Position numbers and translations under genes: made by a program. Below are positions 1-13,479 of a stretch of DNA of 64,000 bases, one piece after another. This stretch comes from Paragordius varius (Eukaryota > Nematomorpha). The notes beneath the pieces are model-generated. The model did not search any database. It was not told the origin of the DNA and was given only the letters and a program-made list of their open reading frames with translations. The stretch is taken from assembly GCA_964247055.1 (NCBI GenBank), contig OZ176050.1, positions 2,976,001 through 3,040,000 on the forward strand. Reading direction: 5' to 3'. Each line of letters opens with the position of its first letter. Position 1 is the first letter of the stretch.

Positions 1-2966
1 ACAATCAAAAAATTATTTTTGTGGACTTTTTTGAAAAAAATGGCATTTTACGGGGGGAGCGGGTAAAAAGAGGGCTTAAATCAAAAAAGTGAGTCGACTA
101 TGTTCAGTGCGATCAAAAATAAGTAAACAAAAATCATATTTGAAATTGAATGGTCCAACACGTTCTTCAAAAAATTGACTTAACCCATTTTTCTCACGGG
201 GTGGGCCCAAACTGGGGACCTAATTCCAAAAAAGGGCGAAGCTATTGTCGGGGCATTCATTAATGATTAAATTTTTTCGATGTTTGGATTTGATTGGGTT
301 CACCGGTTTTCCGGAAACAGATCACAAAGTTATATGAAAAATCAGTTAGCGGGTAGCTCCTTACCCAGCAGCTATCATCAAATAAACGGTAGACTAAAAT
401 TTTTGCCTTCTAACAGGCAATACGTGGAATCTTTATTGAATTTTTACGGTCTCATACCTAGGGCGAAAAATCGATTTAGAAAATTATTTTTGTGGACTTT
501 GTTTTTTGAAAAAGGTGGCATTTTACGGGGGGAGCGGGTAAAAAGAGGGCCTAAATCAAAAAAGTGGCTCGACTATGTTCGGCGCAATCGAAAATAAGTA
601 AACAAAAATCATATTTGAAATTGAATGGTCCAACACGTTCTCCGGAAAATTGTCTCAAAGACACGATTTTTGTGGACTTGTGTTTTAAAAAAAAACCGTT
701 TTTCATACGGGGTGGGCCCGAACTGGGGGCCTATTTTAAAAAAAGGGCGAAGCTATTGTCGGGGCATTCATTAATGATTATATATTTTCGAAGCTTGGAT
801 TTGAATGGGTCTACCGGTTTTCCTGTACCAGATCACAAAGCCAGCATTTTCCATTTTTATAAATATATAGATTACCATAAATAATGTATTAATATCCATA
901 TATCTTTTAACATGCTATACATACGATAGATACTCCTTACTCAGCATCTATCATCAAAGAAACGCTTGACTAAAATTTTTGCCTTTTAACAGGCAATACG
1001 AAAAAACCTTCTCGAATTTTTAGAGTCTCATACCTTGGGCAAAAAAATACAATCAAAAAATTATTTTTGTGGACTTTTTTAATGGCATTTTACGGGGGGA
1101 GCGGTTAAAAAGAGGGCTTAAATCAAAAAAGTGAGTCGACTATGTTCAGTGCGATCAAAAATAAGTAAACAAAAATCATATTTGAAATTGAATGGTCCAA
1201 CACGTTCTTCAAAAAATTGACTTAACCCATTTTTCTCACGGGGTGGGCCCAAACTGGGGACCTAATTCCAAAAAAGGGCGAAGCTATTGTCGGGGCATTC
1301 ATTAATGATTAAATTTTTTCGATGTTTGGATTTGATTGGATTCACCGGTTTTCCGGAAACAGATCACAAAGTTATATGAAAAATCAGTTAGCGGGTAGCT
1401 CCTTACCCAGCAGCTATCATCAAATAAACGGTAGACTAAAATTTTTGCCTTCTAACAGGCAATACGTGGAATCTTTATTGAATTTTTACGGTCTCATACC
1501 TAGGGCGAAAAATCGATTTAGAAAATTATTTTTGTGGACTTTGTTTTTTGAAAAAGGTGGCATTTTACGGGGGGAGCGGGTAAAAAGAGGGCCTAAATCA
1601 AAAAAGTGGCTCGACTATGTTCGGCGCAATCGAAAATAAGTAAACAAAAATCATATTTGAAATTGAATGGTCCAACACGTTCTCCGGAAAATTGTCTCAA
1701 AGACACGATTTTTGTGGACTTGTGTTTTAAAAAAAAACCCGTTTTTCATACGGGGTGGGCCCGAACTGGGGGCCTATTTTAAAAAAAGGGCGAAGCTATT
1801 GTCGGGGCATTCATTAATGATTATATATTTTCGAAGTTTGGATTTGAATGGGTCTACCGGTTTTCATGTACCAGATCACAAAGCCAGCATTTTCCATTTT
1901 TATAAATATATAGATTACCATAAATGTATTAATATCCATATATCTTTTAACATGCTATACATATGATAGATACTCCTTACTCAGCATCTATCATCAAAGA
2001 AACGCTTGACTAAAATTTTTGCCATTTAACAGGCAATACGAAAAAACCTTCTCGAATTTTTAGAGTCTCATACCTTGGGCAAAAAAATACAATCAAAAAA
2101 TTATTTTTGTGGACTTTGTTTTTTTTGAAAAAAATGACATTTTACGGGGGTAGCGGGTAAAAAGAGGGCCTAAATCAAAAAAGTGACTCGACTATGTTCG
2201 GCGCAATCAAAAATAAGTAAACAAAAATCATATTTGAAATTGAATGGTCCAACACGTTCTTCAAAAAATTGACTTAACCCATTTTTCTCACGGGGTGGGC
2301 CCAAACTGGGGACCTAATTCCAAAAAAGGGCGGAGCTATTGTCGGGGCATTCATTAATGATTAAATTTTTTCGATGTTTGGATTTGATTGGGTTCACCGG
2401 TTTTCCGGAAACAGATCACAAAGTTATATGAAAAATCAGTTTTTAGCGGGTAGCTCCTTACCCAGCAGCTATCATCAAACAAACGGTAGACTAAATTTTT
2501 TGTCTTTTAACAGGGAATACGTGGAATTCATATTGAATTTTCACGGTCTCATACTTAGGGCGAAAAATCGATTTAGAAAATTATTTTTGTGGACTTTGTT
2601 TTTTGAAAAAGGTGGCATTTTACGGGGGGAGAGGGTAAAAAGAGGGCCTAAATCAAAAAAGTGGCTCGGCTATGTTCAGCGCAATCGAAAATAAGTACAA
2701 AAATCATATTTGAAATTGAATGGTCCAACACGTTCTCCGGAAAATTGTCTCAAAAACACGATTTTTGTGGACTTCTGTTTTAAAAAAAACCCGTTTTTCA
2801 TACGGGGTGGGCCCGAACAGGGGGCCTATTTGAAAAAAAGGGCGAAGCTATTGTCGGGGCATTCATTAATGATTATATTTTTTCGATATTTGGATTTGAT
2901 TGGGTCTACCGGTTTTCCTGTACCAGATCACAAAGCTAGCATTTTCCATTTTTATAAATATATAGA
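1..2966 (-). repeat. Tandem array of ~1.05-kb Helitron-derived units
   Basis: The block is a head-to-tail array. The same 105-codon open frame recurs at 280, 1322 and 2374 (the third with one extra codon), giving periods of 1042 and 1052 bp, and the frames at 280 and 1322 differ at a single residue. Each unit is itself a dimer of two diverged halves: both contain the GTGGACTTTG, GGGGGGAGCGGG, GGGGTGGGCCC and TCGGGGCATTCATTAATG blocks. The unit matches, in reverse orientation, the single Helitron copies at 36966-37546 and 61290-61874. It includes their 5' terminus (reverse-strand TCTATATAT) at 871, 1914 and 2966. The 3' hairpin and CTAG end are not seen, so the array probably continues left of the window. 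Open frames here are by-products of the repeat, not genes. Confidence 0.85.
2950..2966 (-). mobile_element. Helitron 5' terminus closing the array
   Basis: Read on the minus strand, the last array unit begins TCTATATATTTATAAA, preceded by A, exactly like the 5' ends of the two single copies. Sequence beyond 2967 is not repeated in the other units, so this is the true outer edge of the array. The same terminus lies inside the array at 871 and 1914, followed there by junction sequence of about 170 bp. Confidence 0.6.
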
Positions 2967-3404
2967 TTACTTGATTTATATTAAATCATTGATAAAAGAT
3001 TATTTAAACAAATGTTTAAATATTTATGACTTATTAAGAATAATTTATAAATAAAAAAAAAATAGCAAAAATTTTTATCAAAAATTACTGCAAATATCTA
3101 ATAAGTATATTTTTATTCAAATTGTTAAAACTAAAACCATTTACAGCTTTGTTTAGTCAATTCATATAATCGGTATTAAATCAAAAACATAAACACTTTA
3201 TATTTAAACCGACAAATTGATAAGGGAATTAGTGAATTATCCTGTAAACAAAACATTAAATATATTTAATAAAATATAACCTGGTAGACTAGGCTCTTTA
3301 TAATTGTCATCAAAGGGGTTCATAGATGTTTTATTATCCTCCATTGGATAATCTATCATAAATCGTCATATTGTATAAAATTCAAATACACATTTGATAG
3401 TGAT
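2967..3404. other. AT-rich intergenic DNA
   Basis: I see no coding frame, RNA gene or clear repeat here. Confidence 0.5.
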
Positions 3405-4275
3405 TTTGGTTTAGGGCATCATGAGATAATTAGGAAAGTTTTTCTCTTTTTGTATTGCTCAAGCAAAATTTGCCCGCATTTTATCAAATAACTTTTTTTA
3501 TAATAGTAAAACGCTTACAATCAATTTATTACAAAATATATAATAGAGTTTAAGAGGGAATTGTATATTTTTAATTTTGATCTTTAAATGCGGGTAAAAC
3601 CTGCTGTAATAAATCATGTAATCTCAATAAACGAAGGCCGAAATCGCGCGAAAAGAATTTCTATTATATGCTAGGAAATTTAAATAACTTATTTTCAATG
3701 CAAACTTTGCTTTAAGTTTACTTTTCAGCCATACTTTGTTGAAGCTTTCGTGTTTTGAATAATCGCGGTATATAACACCATTAATAAAAACATTTTTTCT
3801 ATATTCTTGTTAAAATTTAATATCAAGTAATTGATTAATAATTCGGTTTTTATTTAACTTGTGAAATTCAACAAATCACATACTCAGAATTCTGAGAAAA
3901 TAGAAATCAACATCGATATTTAGGGGGGTATATTAACGATTCTACTATGCTGTATACCATAAAATAGGCTTCAACACAATTTTGCAGAAATCGAAAAAGA
4001 AAAAGATGCATTTGAAAAATAACTTTTTTTGGTGTCATAGTTTGGTTTGTATTATAATATTATTACGGATGCAATCTTGACATTATAAGATTAATGTATT
4101 AAATTCGCCTACTTTAGAGGGCTCAATTTCGTATCAATAAAATATATTTAAAAATATATATAAATAAAAAAATTTGGTTTGAGGCTTTTTTAGCTTTTAT
4201 TTTTCCGGTGTGCAAAAGTGAAAAAATGTTATACTCGTGAGCCCTCAAACTAAAAGCACCATAAGTGACATATTT
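3405..4275 (+). mobile_element. Diverged copy of a ~1-kb inverted-terminus repeat family
   Basis: The segment starts with GTGATTTTGGTTTAGGGC and ends near AAAAGCACCATAAG, recalling the GTGCTTTTGGTTTTGG terminus of the copies at 6330 and 16165 and its reverse complement. In between it shares scattered landmarks with them: TCAGAATTCTGAG, TATGCTAGG and ATACCATAAAATAGGCTTC. No coding capacity is visible, so this is probably an old non-autonomous DNA transposon. Edges are approximate. Confidence 0.45.
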
Positions 4276-4654
4276 TTGGGCACTTATACCATTATATATA
4301 TATATATCATAATGTTTAATATTATAGAATATTTCCTTCTAATTAACATTGATTAAATATTATAACAACCTGATTCTGTTGGCTCTTTAAAATTATCACT
4401 AAATGGATTTGTAGAATACTGACATTCCATTGTAGTTGATTCTAAAAAATTACCATTGTAAAATCTTTTACCTCAAAATAAATCTATTTAGTTAACAATG
4501 GCATAATTTCACTCATTTTTATAAAGAATAAGTGCCGCAATATAATATCAACGTGAACATTACAATTGGGCTTATCCCTTCTCAAATATTATTTGTAATT
4601 TCCAAAATAGATATTATCCAATAATTTCTTTAATAATTTATAAACCATATCAAA

Positions 4655-4833
4655 GAGGCGTGATGGCAGAATAGTAGGGCGCCGGACTCTTACACTGCGT
4701 GCCAGACGCGATTTTTCAATCATCACTGTCAGCCCTGGGCAGGCAAGTGTTAAAGCCTTTACATGTCCGGATTAACGTCCTTACCCTTTAACAAAAAGGA
4801 AAAAAGAGACTCTAAACTGTATATTATTATTAT
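4655..4833 (+). mobile_element. tRNA-derived SINE
   Basis: The head resembles a tRNA gene with RNA polymerase III promoter boxes: an A-box-like TGGCAGAATAGTAGGGCGCC near 4664 and a degenerate B-box-like TTTTTCAATCATC near 4712. The body is much richer in GC than its surroundings and the tail ends in ATTATTATTAT. Near-identical 13-bp direct repeats flank it (AAACCATATCAAA at 4642-4654 and GAACCATCTCAAA at 4834-4846), as expected of target-site duplications from LINE-driven retroposition. The cloverleaf is decayed, so it is not a working tRNA gene. Confidence 0.7.
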
Positions 4834-4846
4834 GAACCATCTCAAA

Positions 4847-5685
4847 ATGGGGTTAATTGACCGTAAATTTTCATATTAATAGAAGACTTTATTAAATTTC
4901 TCTGTTGTATCTGTATCTGCCTCAAAACATATCTCTAAAATTATTTAGCTATTTTGCTTTTGATATTATTAAAACAATATTTTGAATGGGTCAATGATAT
5001 TCATTGTATATTATAAGTAAAGGTAAATTAAATTACCAAAATTCTCAGCCTGTAAATCGTCATCAAATGGATTAGTAGATGATGGCAAGGTGTTTCTATT
5101 AATTGTATCACACATAAGCATATTGATAGAAGATTTTGAACTTTGCGATTAGAAGGAGTTTTCTATAAAGCTAGAGTTCCGGTCGAGACCAAGTATATAT
5201 GATTTTTTGCTTTATATAAAGTTAGGTATGGATATGTGATACTCAATTAGAGTAGATATTTGAAAGCATTATTGTTTTTATATAAATATTTTTGTGAGTG
5301 TTTAATTATTTTAGAGATTTTGTTAAATTATAATAATTGTTATAATAAAATGTTAAATAAGCTAACGGTTTAACAATCAATGTTATATTTTAACGTCATA
5401 ATAAACCCATCGTTTGTATGTATAGCGCAAAAAATCTAAATAATATACTAAGCAAATTGAGGTTTTTAATTTAAAATTAAACAAAATATTTTAAAAATAA
5501 GCCTGTTAATTTAAGTCATGTTGTAGAAATATACATAGAATCCTAAAATTTAAAAATCCTAGTTTATAAATTATTTGATGTTTAATGTTTAATATTAGTT
5601 TCAGCTATATACAGTAAATATTGAAATTATACAAACAAAACCAAAAAACATAACAAATTATTTTTAATATAACCATATTTTAAAC
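4847..5685. other. AT-rich intergenic DNA
   Basis: Only short chance frames are present; I see no gene or recognisable repeat. Confidence 0.5.
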
Positions 5686-5970
5686 CAGGGGTGACCGACA
5701 TATATGACTGACCGCATTTTTAACTTTAAAAACCTGGCGGGCGGCATTCGAAACTATGGACCCTCATAATTAATTTATTAGATTTTAAACATAATATCTT
5801 AAGATACAAACACAATAGCACTTTTTCTAGTTTTTGTCAATTGAAATAGAATTTAGGAAAATTGTTATCGAATTCATTATATAGTAAGATTATTTTTTTA
5901 TAATTTATGGATTATCCAAATTTTTCGCTAGCTGCACATAAAGCTTCAGAGCGCGAGCTGGACACCCCTA
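5686..5970 (+). mobile_element. hAT-like MITE
   Basis: It begins CAGGGGTGACCGACA and ends GAGCTGGACACCCCTA, an imperfect inverted terminal repeat of the CAGGGGTGTCCAA type common in hAT (Charlie/Buster-like) elements. An internal GGGCGGCATTCGAAA block is shared with copies near 7711, 9049 and 13596. There is no transposase. A clear 8-bp target duplication is not visible. Confidence 0.55.
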
Positions 5971-6329
5971 CTTTATATAATTTTTCCCGGTATAGATTAA
6001 TTAATAACTTAAATATATGGTGTTTTACATTTTTATTACTTATGCAATTAAAAAATGAGTTATATTTAAAATAAAGTTTAAGTCTATTTTAGGTTTGTCC
6101 GTATGACTTTAATATTTATTCCATTGTATTACTAGTCTTCAGAAATACAAAATATTGAGTGCATGTCCTGTGAATTTTTAAGAAGAGTAAATAAAATGTT
6201 AATTAATACAATTTTTGGGAATAATGCAAATATTCATATATACTTCTCATGTTTTCTCCGATGGCAAGCTTTTCTCTGTTCATAATACTTGACTCTGCTA
6301 ATTAATGATAGGCTTCCATTAGATAAAAA

Positions 6330-7410
6330 AATATCCTGATGATATATAAAATTCTGAAAAGAAAATATATAAGAATTATTATGGTGCTTTTGGTTTTGGC
6401 TGATTTAAAAAGTTATGTACATTTTTGTGGTAAGTGCTCATATCAATCTCATATAATATTTTTGGTGAATTTCAATGCTTCATTCCAAAAAATATCACAA
6501 AAATATATTAAAAACTACATATACAAAGCAAAACAATATTAAAATAGTTAATTTTAAAAATTTGTTTCGCAAGTCTTATTTTTTTCGCTCTCCTAAAATG
6601 AGATAGCCCTCTTAAAATAAACGCAAATAAGACTGGATTCACAGTAAAAATTTAAATATATGCTACATTTTGATATCAGCTAAAAATATTTTTAAAATAT
6701 ACATACTTTTTTGCGCGATTTCATTTTGAGACATGATGGAAACGGTTATAAACGCTTTAAGATATAAAAACACTGTCTATATAATTCGATGATGCCAAAC
6801 ATTTTTATCATCTCAGAATTTTTTAAAATATTCATTTGTCTTCGAATTTGCGTTAAATATAAATTGTGTTTTTTTTATAAAAATTCACTTAAAATTGAAA
6901 AGTAGAATTAAATCTGAAGCGATAGAAATGTTTAGCATCATCGAATCAATTGAAAAAGTATTTTTATAATATTTTAAAGCGTATACTATTTTACAATATA
7001 ATATGAACCTTTTAACAAAGTTTTGCTAAAAATTATATTTATAATAATTTATTTCGTTGATATCAAAATTTGTATTATTTTTATAGCGCATCTCGGCATT
7101 TTTGCGTTTTTTTAGAGAACTAGCTTCCTTTACAAGAGCAAAATTTGGATTTTTGGAGTCTCTAAAAGTAATATTTTAAAATGTTGTTTTGCTTTTTATA
7201 TGTAGTTATGATATATTTAATGATGTTTTTGGAAGGAAGCATTTAGCTCTGACCAAAATAATTTTTTATTTTACGATAAACTACAAAAGTGGTAATAACT
7301 TTTTTATATCACTCCAAGGGCCAAAACCAAAAGCACTGAAATCTTGATAAATTTTTTTTCAGAATATATATTTTATCAGTAAATTTTTTCCACGCAGTGC
7401 ATATATTTAT
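6330..7410 (+). mobile_element. ~1-kb inverted-terminus repeat, best-preserved copy
   Basis: ATATCCTGATGA and, downstream, GTGCTTTTGGTTTTGG near the left end are mirrored near 7320 by CCAAAACCAAAAGCAC, the exact reverse complement. The interior shares AAAATAAACGCAAA, ATATGCTA, TTGAGACATGATGGAAACGG and ATAGAAATGTTTAGCATCATCGA with copies at 16165 and 37560. The 67-codon frame at 6339 lies across the terminal repeat and is not a gene. The transposon superfamily cannot be assigned because exact ends and target duplications are unclear. Confidence 0.6.
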
Positions 7411-7710
7411 TAATATCGATCATAAATGAGTTATAATGTTGATCTTAACTATGTTGATTACTTATAGTTAATATATTTTATTTTTGCCCATTCCATTTAA
7501 AATAAATTGAAATTGGTTTAAACATTCAGGGCCATTTAAATAAGCATGAGCTAGTTTTTCGCGATTTTACGCCCGCTCATATGGCTATCTCTTAATATTG
7601 GGCCATCATCCTGTTGGCTCAAGAAAATTTCGAAATTTTATAAAAAGTAGAAAAAAATCTAGATTTTATGAACCGACATATTTACAAGGGAGGAATTAAA
7701 GCATGTTTGA

Positions 7711-7850
7711 AAGTAGTCAACACTAATGGCTTGATGGGCGGCATTTTTGAATCAAAAAACCGACGGACAGCATTTCAAACATATATGGATAATGGCATAT
7801 ATTTATCAGATTAACCGTAAAAACCTGAATAATATTAAGATGAGTACATT
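7711..7850 (+). mobile_element. Partial hAT-like MITE
   Basis: GTCAACACTAATGGC, GGGCGGCATTTTTGAATC and ATTTCAAACATATATGG match the left half of the hAT-like copies at 9049 and 13596. No right terminus is recognisable. Confidence 0.4.
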
Positions 7851-9048
7851 TTCGCTCAACGCAATATTTTTATTTTTACTCAATATTTTCAAAAAAAATA
7901 ATTATACAAAGTTATAGTTTTTATAGCCGTTTAACCGTATTTCCTATTAATATTGGGCAAGATAACATTCAAACTTATAGTATTGTAATTTTAACATACA
8001 AGGCACTAAAATAAATATTAAAACCATTAACAATTTTCCATATTCAAAATAATTTATATCGCTGTCCAAAAATTGAGTCCAAATTCGTTATGGTAATTAT
8101 TTATATTTTTCAGTGTATTTGGTATATATTAACGTAAAAATTAATTGACCCGTACGGCTTTTTACCTTTTAATCCACACTATTGGTATTTTTATGATTTT
8201 TTAAATTAATTATGAAATTATTGTTAATATGATATTTAATTTTGAACAGGGGCACGGTATTTTTTTTCCGCAAAATTTATATCTACCAATGAACATGTGA
8301 ATCAAATAACCTTTTAACCATTTATTAACTATATTGCCAACCAGTTAATAGTATTTTGATAAGTGTTAAAAGGCAATGAATACATTAAACTTTATAAAAA
8401 AAACCACAAAACCAAATTTTAAATCAGTCTCCAGCAATAAATCAGAAGAGATATATATATCTTATAATTTTCAAATAAATATTCTTATCTTGTATTACAT
8501 ATTCAGTTTAACGCAATCGCAACAATTTAAATATAAATTGAAATTATTTTTTACAAAAAGAAAAACTTTCTAGCATAAAATTTATGTGTCTTTATATCTT
8601 TTATGTGTTGTTATTCCGGATCTTTTTTTAATTTAAATATCCAAAAAATCTTGGATTTCCTTATAATTTATTACCATTTAAATATGCAAATAATTTTATT
8701 ATGGTAAATTTCTATACAAAATTACATTTTAAATGGAAAAGATAAATCACATTGGATTGACTGGTTTTGATTTTTTAAATTAATTTACAATTTCCATAAA
8801 TACTATTATGGATTCGAAATATACCATTTAAAACTATTTTTCTGGACATCAATAATAACCATAAATTAGAATGTAACGATCCTTATTTTTTTTAAAATGA
8901 TAATTCGTCTATAATTTTTTTAATATTACATTGTACGGATGACACTATTTTTTAGAACAAATTCTAATTTCTATATCTATTTTGATATAATGGATTAAAC
9001 TTTGAGAAGTTTTTAAACATTTATTTTATATATAATATTTGGGTTAAG
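7851..9048. other. AT-rich intergenic DNA
   Basis: No feature can be supported. The 65-codon frame at 8376 has no recognisable domain and the lysine/asparagine/isoleucine make-up of chance AT-rich frames. Confidence 0.5.
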
Positions 9049-9313
9049 CAAGGGTGTCCAACACAAATTGAATTCCCGGGCCGCGTTTGAAACATAGAGG
9101 GGCTAAAAAAAAATTGTGGGATATTAAACATAAAACTTCAAAATGCAAACGCAATTCAATTTTTCCCCAGATATTGCCAATCGGATATATTTATTGAAAA
9201 GGATGCGTAATAAATATAAATTCTAAGCTTTTGTGAACATATTTTTCCAAAGTTTCCAAACTTTAGGCGGGCCACATATAAAGTCTCGGAGGGCCATATG
9301 TTGGACACTCCTG
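9049..9313 (+). mobile_element. hAT-like MITE
   Basis: Termini CAAGGGTGTCCAACACA and ATGTTGGACACTCCTG form an inverted repeat of about 16 bp. Possible 8-bp target duplications flank it (GGGTTAAG and GTTTAAAG, 6 of 8 matching). The GC-richer body carries a CCCGGGCCGCG block that corresponds to the GGGCGGCATT block of its relatives. There is no coding capacity. Confidence 0.65.
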
Positions 9314-12300
9314 GTTTAAAGTATCATAGAAACTATGGATAAATCATAAGAAACAGCATTTTTTTCTATAAAATAAGGCTAAGGATTAGGACCCAAAATT
9401 ATTGTAGGCAATTGATGATAAAAAAATATTTACCATATATTTAAAATAAATTACATAATTTGATATTAGTTGAGTGCCTTATATGACTGTTTTTATATGA
9501 TGCGAATGCCTCAAAAACTTTAAATGCAAGCTAACAACTAAATTAATGCATTAAATAATATAAAAAATACTAATTCACCCTTTTTGATTAAAACTGATAA
9601 TTTCAGTTATTAATATATTATCTTATACGGCTTATATCACAATCGAACGAAAAAAATGTAAAAATTTGATCGGCAATTCTGTTGTTTCTTAATGATTCAT
9701 TGAACCGCTATGTGTGCGTATTGGACTGCATTTATATATTTGAAAATAGTATTAGTTGGTATAAAAGTATCCTGCAAAAAAGTATTTCCATTATTAATAT
9801 ATATAAAAAAAATCAGCCCAACGCCCATTTTAACGTTAAAAAGCTATTATTCATCAAGTTTTTTTAGGAGTAATTATTTACATTTTATTTTCTAATGTTG
9901 TTAATCAAATATATTAAAATATTAGCCTATTAACCAACTTTAACAGTTATATTAAATATTGTTTTAAAAAATAAAATATTAAATAATTTTTATTATCATA
10001 TTTTCCCAAAGTTTTGCATATATATTTAAAATATGTATATTTTAATGTAAAATATGAAATCCATTATTTATTAATATAATTTATTTTGATATGCAAATAA
10101 ATTTTATACATGGTAACCTTTAGATAGGATGTAAAGAACAAAATAAAAATGGATAAATCATTATAATAGCTGGCTTATTCAAACGATTTCCTAAATTTGG
10201 TTATAATATATATTCCTACAAACTCAACAAATATATAAGTTAAGCAGTTTTTTCCATCTCATTTTGTGGTGTTATATTTCATTATTATTATTTGAATTGT
10301 ATTGATTAAGTTTGAATTATCTTTCATGTATACTATGTTTCCATGGTTTATTTTATGTAAGATTCATGTAATTTGACAATTTGATTTTAATATGGTTATA
10401 TATTATTTAAATATTAATAGTATGGATATTTTAACGATTGATTATATCACAAAAACCAAAAACATGAATGTGCCGACAACCAAATTAAAATATTTATATT
10501 TCGGATTATTAACCGTTTCTTTCTTATGTTTTCCGAATACCTCATTTATCTCCTCATATATTTTATATAATTTGGCTTATATATTGGCCAATACTCACAA
10601 ATAAAAAAAGTTTTCTTCAAAGCTATTTGTTTTACAAAAACATGCAATAAAATAGCCCCGAAATTTCAAATACAGCACATTTTGTTAAAATATTAACATT
10701 GATTTAAACTTTTAAAGGTCCGAAAAAAAACCCATAAAAGTATTTTTAGAAGTGTAGTATGGTTTATATATCGTGATTGCAAAAGGCTTAAGGTTAAAAT
10801 ATTGAAATAAAACGTAGCCATTAAAACATTGCTAAGAAATTAATTTGTTCACTTTTATAGGATTTATAGGATTTTCGGATTTTTTTTATTTAATTTTTAT
10901 TATACATTGTGTTGCGACTTTAACCATACCAAAAAGAGATAATAAATAAATATTATTAATATGTTGCTAAAATCGTCCATAAAATAATTTTTTAATTAAA
11001 TTTTGTGCGCGCGGAATTTTAATTTACAGGGATAGAGATTATAAAAAGCTATAAATTTATTTAAAAACAGTCAGTCTATGTGATAAACTTTTTTTAAATC
11101 ATGATTTAAAAATATTAGAGATTGAAGGTTTAACAAAAAAACATTTAAATAACAACTTTTATACAGTAAGATGGACATATCGTCTGAAATTTGTCATGAC
11201 AATATAAAGGAAAATTTAAATGCAGACAAAATTTTAAACAAATGTATTTTAAAAAGAAAACCATACTTAATAACCTATTTTTATCATTTAAACTATTTTA
11301 TTTTCAATTTTAAATTATTTGATTGAGTTTGTTAGCAATTCACACCTCTATTCCCTATTTCGCAACCCGAAATGATAAGTTATGCTGAAAAAATGAAGGT
11401 ATAAACATGGTTCTTTTTCAAAAAAATATTTGTATCTCGGTAGCACTTTGTCTGGATAATTTTTTCTTTACTATAAAAGTAAATAGATATAGGTAAAATT
11501 TGAACATAAGTAAAAATTAAATGTTTAATAAATATAAAGGGCCCTAAATTTCAGTCAATATTTTAACAACGACGAGCCTATTACATAATATTTGGACATA
11601 TGTCAGGAAAAAGTTGTTATTCATTTAAATATACAATTTGTATAAACCTCTCCCCTCTGAAATTCTAAAATTATATTAATTTGATTAGTTTTATAATAGC
11701 GTGCTACGATTCAAACATTCAGGATTAAAAACCAGTTATTAACATTGTTTATAGTGGGCCCTTTATAACCTTAAAGTATTTAATAATATTTATGATTTGC
11801 TTATTTTAAGTGTAAATATCTGCAAATGTATCAAACAACTATGATTTTTTTCGGTATTATATGGTGCACGGCACTTGAGCCAAGATAAATATTTTTGCGT
11901 TTTAAATTTTTTTGGTGAGTATTACTAATTTATAAGTATCAAATATATTTGCATTTATAATGGTAACTAACTGGTGTCATGAATGATAAGCGGTTAACGT
12001 GGTTATTGTTAAAATTAAACAGTCTAAACAACTCAAAGTTAGAACTTAACTTCAACGCACAGCGATCAAAAGTGGACCTTTTAGAATTATATTTCTAAAA
12101 AATTAAGAAATCAGCCTTGGCAAAACTCAACATTAAAACTAAAAATCGCAATCTGACGAGAAATATTACTTACAATATTGCAAAAAATCGACCTCGACTG
12201 CAACAATACATCTCCATCCAACATTTTCACGTTACTCTTTTTTAGGAGAAACATATAAACTTGTATGAATTTAACACTAAGCTCATTTAAAAAAAGGAAA

Positions 12301-13475
12301 TTTTGATAAATTTTTTATGGATATAATATAGTGGTATCGCTCTTTAGCACACGGGCAATATTATTTTCAAAAGAATTTCAACCTCTTAATTTTTTGAAGC
12401 AAACGGTGTACTTGTTTTGATCACTGTTACTTATATCCATATGATTTTTTAGTAGCATTTTTGAATAAAACAACCATTTTTAAGCTCAGTTCTAGGTCTA
12501 TCCAACTTTTTCATTTACCATTTATAATTTTTTCCCTAAAAATATAAGTGGGTTTAAATATTTATATTAAATAAAATATTAAATTAACTTATTTATTACC
12601 TCTATTATCCTAATTTGATAGGACTTGGTATAAAACTATTTGCTGATTTATTATGCAAGTCCTACTAAAATTTTATCATGAATCCTAATATCCTCTTTCC
12701 AACCTTATATTTATTACTTTAGCCATTAAAATTTTTATAGCGTTTTTACATAGTTAAAGTACCATATATATATTTTTATGAATATTAAGTTAACATGAGA
12801 CCATACATTGTGTTCTGATTGAAATTTGATCTAATTTGTCTTTATGTGTCGTCGCGCTTCTGTCTGTTTTGATTTTGGTAAGGCCGCGGCTTTCCATGCA
12901 TACCTAAATAAATATTATAATTTTTGCCAAAGTTAATATAACCAATATTATAAAGTTTCGCTATGTTGTGAATGGAAAAAATGCAATAAAATTTTTAATA
13001 TATATATATCGATATATCGAAAAAAGAGATTTTTTCCAGCAAAAATATTTTTACTTTGATGCCATAATATAATTTTGTTAGTTCCTTCATTCCAGATTAT
13101 TTATTTATTATCATTTATCAAGGTTAAAATTTTAAATTATATAGTACAAATACAATACATAGTTTTCCTAGGTTTGGCAGCGTTTATGAAACTTTTTTAA
13201 TACTATCAAATAAAAAATGTTTGGTGTAAATATAAAAATTTGTTTATAGTAATCTAATTAATTTTTAATAATAATAATAATAAATCAAAATATACGAAAA
13301 AATTTAGCTACTAAACTATAGTCTCTATATAATTGTTATTTAGTATTCTGTTTAACTCATCCTTTATTATATAATCGCAAAATCAGCACACATTATTAGA
13401 ATAATTTTTTTGGTATATCTAGATCTTTGTTCCAAAAATATAACTACCTTTGAAACAAATATATTAAATTTTAAT
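9314..13475. other. Long AT-rich intergenic stretch
   Basis: Frames of 60-70 codons at 9682, 9710 and 10392 are hydrophobic or lysine-rich chance frames without domain signal. No RNA gene or clear repeat was recognised. Confidence 0.45.
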
Positions 13476-13479
13476 TATT

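Noticed and set aside
280-3054. Six ~100-codon frames in the first 3 kb as a gene family
   Set aside because: They recur with the tandem repeat, lie antisense to the Helitron orientation, share no domain and are explained by the repeat itself.
4655-4730. A functional tRNA gene
   Set aside because: The B box is degraded and the cloverleaf cannot be closed; tail and flanking duplications point to a SINE.
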